Source: Penelope pileata (lineage: Eukaryota; Chordata; Aves; Galliformes; Cracidae). Taken from it: DNA of 64,000 bases. The translations under genes were made by a program, and so were the position numbers. How positions within the stretch are numbered: the stretch's first letter is position 1; every line of letters starts with the position of its first letter. Under the pieces are notes generated by a model, which searched no databases, was not told where the DNA came from, and worked only from the letters and a program-made list of their open reading frames with translations. Positions 50,401 to 59,983 of the stretch are shown here, in pieces. The stretch lies in the NCBI GenBank assembly GCA_013396635.1, contig WBMW01005037.1, forward strand, positions 397,502-461,501, read 5' to 3'.

Positions 50401-53223
50401 TCTACAAATCGAAAGGCCGGAGATGCTTTATGGGACAGAGCAGCAACACAGGTGAGCAGTTACTGTAGCATCTGCCTTACTTAACATTTGTTATCGATAG
50501 AAAATTTCAGTAGGCCTCCAGCTCAGTTGCTATCAGATGCTTCCCATCTCCATTATTTTCTTCCTGCCAAAAAAGATTTTTAAGTAGAGTTCTTATACAA
50601 AGGAAATAACATGGATATGAAAACTTCTGACGTATTTGATCTCTTTTCTAACAGCTCCAATGGCTGGATGGATAAGAGAACAAGGAAATATGGAAAACGG
50701 GGGCAATGAGTACAAAAGCAAACAATTTATCTTTGCAAAAAGGAAGTTGAAATGAAATTGCTTCATCATCATGTCTTAAAAAAGACTAAATGAGCAATTG
50801 TCTATATGAGCACTTATAATACAGCTAAATACTACAGTCTATTTAGGCCCAAGGCCCTGATCAGTTCCTTAGGTTCAATGTATTTCACCTCACAAGGCAA
50901 AAATTTCTGCTGCAGAATTTAGGCCCTGACTGCCATATCAGAAAAAAAACCCTCAATATTGAAATCTCAGCTACCTGTTTGACTGGATTTTTTTTTCCTT
51001 ATTTATTTATTGAAAGTTGTTTAAGCCTCCATCTGCAACATTCTACTCCAGAGAAGACTGGAAAAGGCCTTTTGTTACAGAAACCACATTGTATAGTAGT
51101 CCTAAAAAGCACAATTGCCCCTTATTGCAGGTATGGAAAAAAAGTAAAATTAGCCACTAGTCACTCATAATCGACAGGCTCTATCCTAAAGAGAATTAAT
51201 TCTCCGAAGTGTAGCATAAAAATAATGCGTTAGCTTTGAAGATGAAAAGTGTTCAATACTTTTAAGGAAAGTGATGTTACTACAGAGTTGAGCACAGTAT
51301 AATAGCTGGATGGATCAACATCACTGTAATTGGAATATGGAATTCCCAGCACCATTAGTGCTCAGTTAAAAATTCCACATCAAAAAGGGTAGAAGAGGAT
51401 GATTCAGTTTTAATATTTCCCTCCCTTGTATAATATGCGGGTAGTTATCTTTCTGTATCTTTTATTTTTTTTATTTTTATTTTTTGTAGAGGCTCTGCTT
51501 GGCCTTTTGGTTTAACTTGTTTACTTCAGGACATGTTCAAACAGCTCACACAAAGAAATGGATGAGAGTAGCAAACTGAGAGTTTCCAGTTTGCTACTAG
51601 ATTCTCCTTGACTGCAACAACAGAAAAGACTAGATAATAAAGCAGGAAAAACAAAAATAAAATTGTAACCATTATGTCTTAATCTACCCAAATAAATTGT
51701 AGAATTCAGTGACAAGAAGCACCTGTTTGAAATAACGTTTCAGTAAAATGTAATTTTCTGAAAAAAGTATTTTTGAATGAACAAGGTGTCTGATCTAAGA
51801 GAAATGGATCACTTTCACATGTTTGAAGGTTTGTTTTTCCTGACAATATGATTGCTATTTTAAGATTATAATTGGGTCTGGCTCTAAAAGAAGGCACAAA
51901 AAGAAATGTGTTGGTAATTTGACCAAATGAACTACAGTTTATATGAAAGCCAGCCAGTTTGAGTAACATCATTTACAAGCATGATAAAGCCACTATCATT
52001 TAGTTCTTAAAGTCCTTCATTTTTCCAGTTATAGTCATTCCTTAGACATAACATTCATTCCATGAAACATTGCAACAAGGAGCACAGAAGACTGGCTTTA
52101 TCCTCTACCTTGTCATGCCAGTTTTGCAAATCACGCTTCTCAAATGCTGCTTGTTGGCTACTAATATTACATAATGATCATGAAAGAGGCATTTGGTTGT
52201 TTCTAAATGGTATGCTACAGGGGCAGGTAAGTTGCCCATCTCATTCCCACAGTGCCTTAGTGACTATTTCTCCCCTTATGGGGCTTCTAGTAAATAATTT
52301 TATTGTTAATTGAGAAGATTGACTCATGCTTAGCAGGAAGCAAGTCTGTTCAAGACAAGACTAGGAACCAAAGAAAGACATGTGACCCTTAAGTTGAGCT
52401 CACAATATTATGATGCTTTAACAACTGACTCATATAGATGATTCTCTCTGCTATCACTTTCAAAAATACAGTCCAAGAGTCACAAAATAACAAATGGCTC
52501 CACAGCCGCTTAGTTTGAGTGATGGTATAACAATGAGTACTTTTGGGTAGTATTTTTATAATTCTTACATAAAGTAATGTGAAAAGAAGGAAGGAAACAG
52601 AGAATCTGTAACATTTTAATTTTGTTACTGAATCTTACACGTTCAGATTACAGTCCTGTGTAATCTAATTACAAAATGGTACAATCAGAAAGCAATAATA
52701 ATGTAGAGTGCACAGACGCTGACTTTTACCTACTGAAGCTAAGCCCACTGAACTCAGAAGAAAAACAACACAGGGTTAAATACAAACTGCTGTTAATTTT
52801 CATGCAAATCAATGCAAACATACATATCAATCACCTAAATTTACACTTTAGAGCTCTGACCCTCAAATTTTTGCAGATTCCTTTACTTCTGCAAGAGGAC
52901 ATGGATTTTAATTCATGTTCATGCTTCTTCAGACATCTACAACAAATAGCATTCAGGTTGCAGTCTAAGCTGCTTAAACAAATTGCTTGAGGTATTTTAC
53001 ATTTCATCAGTTGATTTAGACCTAGTAGCACTTTTCATATGGCCAAATGTCTTTCCAGCTAAGAATTCTTTTACTGTAAAAGTAAACAGAAACCTAGTCT
53101 CTATCTACAGTATATGTACTATAATGAAAGTAATCACATGTAATAGTACATTTATTGATTAACTAGTGAACAATAACTACAAAAAAAAACAACAAAAAAA
53201 AAACAAATGTGCAGAGAGACCTG

Positions 53224-53243
53224 ATATATATATATATATATAT
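53224..53243. repeat. (AT)10 microsatellite
   Basis: A pure AT/TA run followed by a T run. About 20 bases upstream is an A-rich tract with C interruptions (53180-53205). Confidence 0.85.
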
Positions 53244-54476
53244 TTTTTAAATAAAATTTAGTTTAATTGTTATAGAAGCAACGTGGGCTCTGCCACTAAA
53301 ATACTTTAAACCTAACCCAGCAGGCTGGCAAACTGAACTGGGTATCTGCAACTCAAGCTGGATTCTTTTTAGACTATTCTATTTTTGTAATGTGATGAAT
53401 ACCATCATAATGGGTGTGGTCTTCCACATCATCACATGTTCCATTTGCACATCTGGCCCTAAGATTTAATCTCTTTAGAATCCAGTTTACTCCCTTACAC
53501 CCTTATTGCTGCTCCAACTAAATAATGCTGACAGAAGTAGTACAATTTCACTTCAGTACAGTAAGTAGCTTTGCCTCTCAGCATCAGCTTATTAAGTAAG
53601 GAGACACTGTTCTGCAACAATCACGTTGCTGACCACAGCTACACCAATTAGTGCTGCAAATGGAACTGCTGACCTGATGATGAAAACTTTGGACTTTTGG
53701 GCTGCTCCTTATCTTCTGAGAATATGTCTGTTTTCTATAATCAGTAACAGGATTTAAGGCACATCCTTTTCACCTTCTGCCATACAATATGCTGAAAGAT
53801 ACCAATGACTGCAATGAGAGAGTCCTCCAAGAAAGAAGACTTTTAAAGGGACAATACATAAGCATATCAAGGTCTCTGTTTGACACCTTGGTTTTAGAAA
53901 GCAGTATGAAAAGAGAGACAAAAAAACCTCAAGGCACATTTACTTGAAAAGAATAACGAAATGCTTGTTGCTGGAGTAGTGGGCTATACAAACAAAAGTA
54001 TAGTCTTGATTAGATAAGAAGACACCAAATGTTAGGATCTGGAAGAAAGGAGCTGATCCATTCATGCAGCATTTTCTCTTTAAATCACCACTTCTTTTTA
54101 TTGTTGTTGAAGACAATTAAGCTACAATGGAATGAGATCCACCAAAGGTTACCTATACAGCATACATCAAAGCATCATTATTTGATTTTAAAGAAAAAAC
54201 AACCCATATGTTAATTATGATCCTGGCCTTTTCCTGGCTACATTACAGACCCTGTGAAAATCCTCACAGGGCAAGAACTGAATTTTGATGTCAGAAGTGC
54301 TCACCAGGAAAAATGATTTGATGCGCAAAACGAAATGCCAGAGGTGCTAAAAGCTCAGCCTAACATACTCTATGCAAAACACAAGAGGATTCCTTTGAAA
54401 TAGCATGAAAAAGCCTTCACGCGTTATTTTTCTGTTTGGCTACCACATCCTGCTTTGGAAAAGATGCAATCACATA

Positions 54477-54491
54477 CCACCCTCTAGTGGG
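54477..54491 (-). promoter_or_regulatory. CTCF-like binding motif
   Basis: The + strand reads ACCACCCTCTAGTGGG. Its reverse complement contains CCACTAGAGGGTGG, which fits the central CTCF pattern (CCACYAGRKGG). CTCF is the vertebrate zinc-finger protein that sets loop anchors and insulators. This is a single motif match in AT-rich DNA, and occupancy cannot be judged from sequence. Confidence 0.35.
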
Positions 54492-55799
54492 TCTTCTGTC
54501 AAAAATAAACACCTGCAGGCTGCTACCTCAGGTTTAAAATATGCGAAGTAATCAAAATATTCAACTGCACCTGCAGTCAGCCACGACTGAGTGAAAGGTC
54601 AGCGCCTATCATAAAGATCAAAACTATTACACAAGTAATTCTATGTGTTGGCAACAGCTTGTAGAAGTGAACTTGAAATTCCATTAGTTAAAATTGATCT
54701 GAGCTGACATTTTAAATGTATTCACATTTAAAAGTCAAATATTCACTATTTAAATGAGAATAAACAGGGAGCCTATCACATCTCATAGTACTGACCCACA
54801 GTATAATTACAATTACCTTATCTATTTCATTGGATGAGACCCAACTATTACCTACAAGAATAGTTCAAATCAGAAAGCTCCTTTCAGACCTAGATTTTAT
54901 TTTTAGGGTATTAATCTATGAGACAAGAAAGAGATCGCGTGACAGCTGCAGATACTGAACTAATACCACAGAGCCTATCAATATATCCTCAAAGTGCATC
55001 GTATAATTGCAAAGACACCTTTTCTCCCCATCGTACTATTTCCTTTCTTGCTTGCCTTCAATACTTTTAACTTACTACTAAGTACTACCAACCACTCTCC
55101 TTAGCCTTCACCATCTTCTTAAGAACCAGAATATTTGACAAAATTATTTGCTGTGCAGCTGGCCAGGTTTCAAGAGATCATAGAACAATCGTTATCAATG
55201 GAATGGTAAGCAGCTCTTTAAGAACTTTAGTTGAACACAGGAAATAACTCTTTCATAATGGGAAGATGTGTACACATCAGGAAATAATATTCTAGATTTA
55301 TCCCAAAGAAACAGCAGTCTAAAAAATAACAACAACCTCACACAATGTCATCCTACGATATTGAAAAAAAAGGAGAGGTACAGATGTTCACTGAGATGTA
55401 GATGCCCAGAATAGCTGGAGGAGAATTAGGAAGAAATATCACACATGCTCATCTACAGCACCTTCTTGGCTTGCCACTGGCAGGACACAGACCAAATAGG
55501 TCTTGGTTCTGATTCAGTAGGATTATCCTTATTATAAATGCCTCAGTGAAAAAAACGAGCTTCTACTCACTATTACACTAGACATATAGGAAAAACATCA
55601 AGAAAAACATCATTGAAAATTTATGTTGCACTTCACTACAGTCTTCTTCTTAGACAGGAATAGAGGGAGATTTCTAAACTCATTTAAACGCCTACAGAAG
55701 AAGAGAGGTTGATACCTGGCTTGTAAAAATTTTTGTTCTAATTTAACACATATGTAGGTAATTTGTGATATTCTGGTACAGGAAACATCTATGTCCTTA
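54492..55799. other. Non-coding stretch, nothing recognised
   Basis: No gene, element or RNA seen. Slightly less AT-rich than the preceding blocks. A short duplicated 'aaaaacatca' lies near 55590-55610. Confidence 0.5.
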
Positions 55800-56119
55800 G
55801 AATCCTCTTGGACACGCTCCAGGGCCTCAACGTCTTTCTTGAAGTGAGTGGCCCAAAACCGAACATTCTACTTGAGGTGTGGCCTCACCAGGGCTGAGTA
55901 CAGGAAGATGATCACCTCCCTAGTCCTGCTGGCCACACTACTTCTAACACAAGCCAGGATGCCACTGGCCGCCTTGGCCACCTGGGCACCCTGCACACAT
56001 GTTCAAGTGGCTATTGACTAACACTCTCAGATCCTCTTCCTCCACACAGCTATCCAGCCACTCTGCCCCAGGCCTGTAGCACTGCATGGGGTTGTTGTGA
56101 CCAAAGTGCAGGACCCAGT
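55800..56119 (-). mobile_element. CR1 LINE, internal fragment lacking both ends
   Basis: Reverse-oriented CR1 covering the end of the reverse transcriptase region. Blocks are 'ctccagggcctcaacgtct', 'gaggtgtggcctcaccaggg', 'gatcacctccctagtcctgc', 'gccttggccacctgggca', 'agatcctcttcctccacac' and 'gttgtgaccaaagtgcagga'. The element's 3' tail would lie to the left of 55800 but is absent, so the fragment has lost its 3' end as well as its 5' end. Sequence type differs from the 25336 and 45184 copies and suggests an older CR1 subfamily. No open frame remains. Confidence 0.88.
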
Positions 56120-59100
56120 ATACAACAGACTGACATGAGACTGTTATCCTCTACCCATAGTAACTGACACATTCCCATAACCATTGGCGTGGTAACGTTG
56201 ATGTTGTAGAGTGTTTTATAAAAGATAAATTGCACTTCAATATTTGTTACTTTAGATGAATTAATAAAGGCTCAATGGCAAAATTAGACTTTAAAATAAT
56301 TTCGTATTTCCTATGGCTCTCTGGTAAGCTCAGGAATAATTTCCTCTATACAATAACATTTCATCAGTGTATTCTCTCAGCTCCATCAGATACTTAATTT
56401 AACCAAGTAAAGCCCAAATGGCTGAGCATAAAACCACTACTGAGTGCTTGCTTTGTCATCCATTAGCATCATTATTTTCTCGACAGCACAAAGGACTGCA
56501 GACTGCCAATAATAATTAAACAGGGCTCCCTATGGTCTTAAGCAGAGCTTCTCATTGTAGTGGAAAGGAAATTGCAGGTGATAAACAAGAGTAATAAAAT
56601 GGAGCCAAACCTGTTCCGAGGAACTATGTTTTACAGAATTAGAAATATCTCCAATATATACAAATATAGAAATCTATACAATATTTCTATCATATTTGTA
56701 TTGGACAGAATACACAAGCTGAGACATTCCTATGTTGTCAGCTGCTCTTCTATTCAAGAAGTTCAGTAGGAGGCATACATGAAAATTTAAGAAGTACATT
56801 CTGTACCACTCAGATGCACATACATAATATCTTCAAAAATTGAGAAAAACATTATTTTTCACAGGTTCTGTTCACAATGCATTAATACACAGAAATTTTG
56901 CAACAGCCACAGAGCCAAGGGAAAAAGAAGACAAAAATGTTAAAATAATTCATGTCTTCTGAATGATTTTTGAAGAAGTAAACCTACTGGCATCTTTCCT
57001 GACTGCTCTGATTAGGCTTGCAGCTCTCTAAAATGAATTATGAACTGTTTTTTTTTTTTTCCTAGGGAGAAACAAAGAAATGAAAACAAGATGCCTTCCC
57101 TCTCTCCTCCCCCCTCCCCATTTGCTAGCTCACTAAACAAGAGTATAATACCTAAATATAAATCCTATGGGTCATAAAATCCTTAGCTGTCTGGACATCT
57201 GCCTCCAATACGCATGCCTACTAATGACTACTGAGATTTATAAGCCATTCATGTACATAATTATTTGCATACTTAGCCAAAATAGGGTTCCAGGTCTCTC
57301 TATTTCAAATTGGGTCAAAGTGAAACACATTTTTAGACTACACGTTAATACGAAAAAATCTAGTTCTGCAGCTGGACCTTAGAAGTTGAAGGATACAGCC
57401 TTGCAGAAGCACTTTGTAGGAGAGAGGCCTGAAATACATGTATGGCTCACCGACGATATTAAATTGATCTTGGAAATTCTTTTCCAGTGCACTTTTTTTA
57501 ATACCTAGACTTAGAAGGATACATTTGTATAACAATGAGATGCATGTATTAGGGATAACCTCCAACTGAAAACAATACGACTCTTTATGTTGACTTCAAA
57601 GAGATCTGGAACAAGATATAAACCCCATTCCATATTCTAGCTTGCCCATGTCTCTGTGTTTAGCACCACTCCTTGTATTGTGCTCATATAACTTGGCATG
57701 CTTTCCCATCTAACACTGCTGTACACTTGCACAGTAGTCATTAATGTGGCATACAACCCAAATGCCTAAAACCTTATGTTTACAAACATGATTGTGAGAC
57801 AAGCATCTGACAATAGATGGATTTTCCTTGTTGCTCTGGTTTCACATTGAATTACGCCAATGTCTTCGAAACGCTGGAAGCAGCTAGGGCTCCTGGCATT
57901 GCAGTGTACAAGTTTAGAGCCACATCCAATGTCCTTCAAATACACAAGTAACACTTTAAATCTACTCCTCACTATAGTATTTGAGTATGTTTCCTTAACT
58001 CCATGGTGATGTCAATTTCTGTGTAATTACACAAGAGGACTTTGCCAAAATGCCCATGAATCATTCTTTCACAACAAACCCTACTGAGCTAGTAGTTTGC
58101 GACCCTGTCGGCTGTGCTGATGCAACTGTTCATATGACCATACAGAAAATCTAATCACTGACATAAACCAGATTAGAAATAGTACTAAAGGATTGGTTTT
58201 TAACATTGATCTTTTCATTGAGTCAGTATATATCACACCACCCACAATTATACAGGCACAACTGAGGGAAACAGCAAACTACACTGCACAGAACAAGCAA
58301 GTCAAAGTGGGACTTGTGAAACCAAACTGCTGTTGAAGTCCCCTTGTCATGTTTCTGCACTCTCAGACTGTGCTTTAACAGACACTGCAACCTTAGTGAA
58401 GATCCCTAGTCTGAAGGTGTTCACCTGATTATAACCTACTGCTCTCTGGAAGCCAGGCAGGCAAAAGAGTGTATTTCATGACAGAACTGCAGGACAGACT
58501 AATGATTCATTTTTTCCAGCCTTTCTTATGAGACCACCATAGTCTCCAGCTTCGAAGACAGCTGGAGAAACAGAACATCCAACCAATGTTATAGTTGTTA
58601 GTCCAGCAAGAAAGTTGTCTTTAAATTGCTAAGAAGCTTGCCCTTCCAAAATTTGCAGCAAGATGGCATCTGTGCCCTGAAGAAGCAACATACTAAACTG
58701 CAATAGACTCAGATTGCTTTCAGATTGCTTGCCGTCATGGCAACATTCACAACTGTCATAAAAATGGTGCTTAAATTAAAAAAGACCTAGCTGGTTTTTG
58801 CTGAAGAATGACTTCAACGCAGCTTACTACATCCACAAAAGAGCAGAACAACCTCCACAGTAACAATCTTGCTGCACACACATCTTTTGCCTAAACGAGG
58901 ATGGAAAACACAAAATAAGTCCTTCCTTCAGCGGAAGCAGTGACTTGCCTGACTGCCAACACTGGACACAACAGCGTTTGGGCGAACTAAGACTGTCACA
59001 AAGTCTTCACTAGAATGTGCTGACAACTTTTATGTGAAGAAGTCCTAGCTCTTTGCAAAATTCAATTAAGACAGAAACCAATTATTGACCTGTGGGTTGT

Positions 59101-59334
59101 TAGCAAGCAAAGATAACACAAAATAAAATTTTCCAACTGCTCAGAAATCATTGGGAAAGTAGCCTTCCCTCCTGCCCTTAGGAAATCAGCAAAAAAAAAA
59201 AAGTGTTTAAACAGTTGGCATGATCAAAATTGTTAATTAACAATAATTATATAGTGTTAACGGACTTAGAATAAAAGATCGTTCGCAACTCTCTTGAGCT
59301 AAAGTTAAACTTCAGGACCAAATACCTTCTGAGC
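56120..59334. other. Non-coding stretch with one imperfect hairpin
   Basis: No gene seen. An imperfect inverted repeat lies at 56651-56704, a T12 run at 57049-57060, and a C-rich patch at 57104-57120. Minus-strand frames at 57338-57565 and 57766-57972 look like chance. Confidence 0.5.
56651..56704. repeat. Imperfect AT-rich hairpin
   Basis: Arms pair as CCAA/TTGG outside, TACAAATAT with ATATTTGTA, and AGAAAT with ATTTCT inside. There is a 4-base bulge (TATA) on the left, a 3-base bulge (ATC) on the right and a 9-base loop. Size is near that of a small RNA precursor, but it is AT-rich and could be chance or the relic of a small inverted-repeat element. Confidence 0.6.
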
Positions 59335-59620
59335 CGAGATAAATCCCGGGTACATCTGCCAGGGTGCGATCACGGGGCAGGACTGCGGCCTGGAGCAGGC
59401 TGCGTTAGATGCTCGATGCAAGCCTGGGGTGGCAGCAGGGATGGCACCGCCGTGAGGGGACGCGCCCCTCGCGCCCCAGCGGCCGTTAGGAGCGGCCGTT
59501 AGGGCCGTTGGGCGCCACCTGCCGCTCGCGCCCCGTGCCGCGCGCCGCGGAGCAGCAGACACAGCTGCAGACCGAACCGCGCTGCACAGGGCCCCACGCC
59601 CGCCCTGTCCGCAGATTTTC
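59335..59620. promoter_or_regulatory. Small isolated CpG island
   Basis: About 285 bases of GC-rich, CpG-dense sequence in otherwise CpG-poor DNA, densest at 59450-59600. It includes three MYB-type sites and a CACCTG E-box (59516-59521). Long stop-free frames on both strands here (for example 59305-59664 minus) are explained by the high GC content. In birds such islands usually mark promoters, including those of non-coding RNAs. No gene can be assigned. The direction of transcription is unclear, though a TATA-like box lies about 130 bases to the right. Confidence 0.75.
59483..59510 (-). promoter_or_regulatory. Cluster of three MYB-type sites
   Basis: CCGTTA at 59483-59488, CCGTTA at 59496-59501 and CCGTTG at 59505-59510. 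The reverse complements TAACGG, TAACGG and CAACGG all fit the MYB family consensus YAACKG. The sites sit in a short repeat of GGCCGTTAG-like units, spaced 13 and 9 bases apart. They may have arisen by local duplication. Clustered MYB sites are a known feature of MYB-responsive promoters. Confidence 0.5.
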
Positions 59621-59745
59621 CTCGTTTTGGATGTCCGAGACCAGGGAATGCTTTGAGGATGCATGTGAGAACAATAAGGAACGCCCCTTATCTTTTGTTA
59701 TTCTTTGACAACACTGTGCCTATACAAAAGTAACCAAAAACTCTG

Positions 59746-59753
59746 TATAAAAG
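59746..59753 (+). promoter_or_regulatory. TATA-like box (TATAAAAG)
   Basis: A canonical-looking TATA octamer 55 bases upstream of an ATG in good Kozak context, and just right of the CpG island. In AT-rich DNA this match is common by chance; its value lies in the context. Confidence 0.3.
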
Positions 59754-59800
59754 AACATTCATTCCCAAAGGCAAAGCAGAAAGGAAGACCTGGACCTGCC

Positions 59801-59983
59801 ATGGAAGTTTCCTCAGACACCCTGAAGTCTAAAGACAAAAAAATGGAAGAGGAAAAAAATGGAAGAGGAAAAAAATGGAAAGGAAAATCAGGAGCTGTAG
59901 AGCTGTACACCGCACAGCCGCCTACATGGCCCTCCTGCCCTCCTCACAGCTCCCAGGCTCTCACACAGCAGCCACAGCCCTAA
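59801..59983 (+). CDS. Unrecognised short ATG frame, 60 codons (doubtful)
   Basis: An ATG in strong Kozak context (gccATGg) opens a 60-codon frame ending at TAA 59981-59983. The product begins MEVSSDTLKSKDKK, is Lys/Glu-rich in the middle because of the 16-base repeat at 59837-59887, then Pro/Ser-rich. No domain, signal peptide or membrane segment is visible. It lies downstream of a TATA-like box and a CpG island, the only reason for listing it. Most likely it is a chance frame in a possible non-coding transcript; it could be a lineage-specific small protein. Confidence 0.15.
   Translation: MEVSSDTLKSKDKKMEEEKNGRGKKWKGKSGAVELYTAQPPTWPSCPPHSSQALTQQPQP
59837..59887. repeat. 16-base tandem repeat, about three copies
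   Basis: The unit aaaaaaatggaagagg occurs exactly at 59837-59852 and 59853-59868, then as an altered third copy ending near 59887. Because 16 is not a multiple of three, each copy is read in a different frame. Confidence 0.9.

Larger units (their letters stand above)
46113..54476. other. AT-rich non-coding stretch, nothing recognised
   Basis: No gene seen. It contains a three-fold decamer repeat (47461-47490), a TA microsatellite (53224-53243) and scattered A or T runs. Frames such as 49563-49943 (126 codons) and 52676-52990 show no domain or conserved pattern. Confidence 0.5.

Noticed and set aside
59305..59664. 119-codon minus-strand frame
   Set aside because: Also explained by the CpG island; low-complexity Ala/Arg/Gly content.
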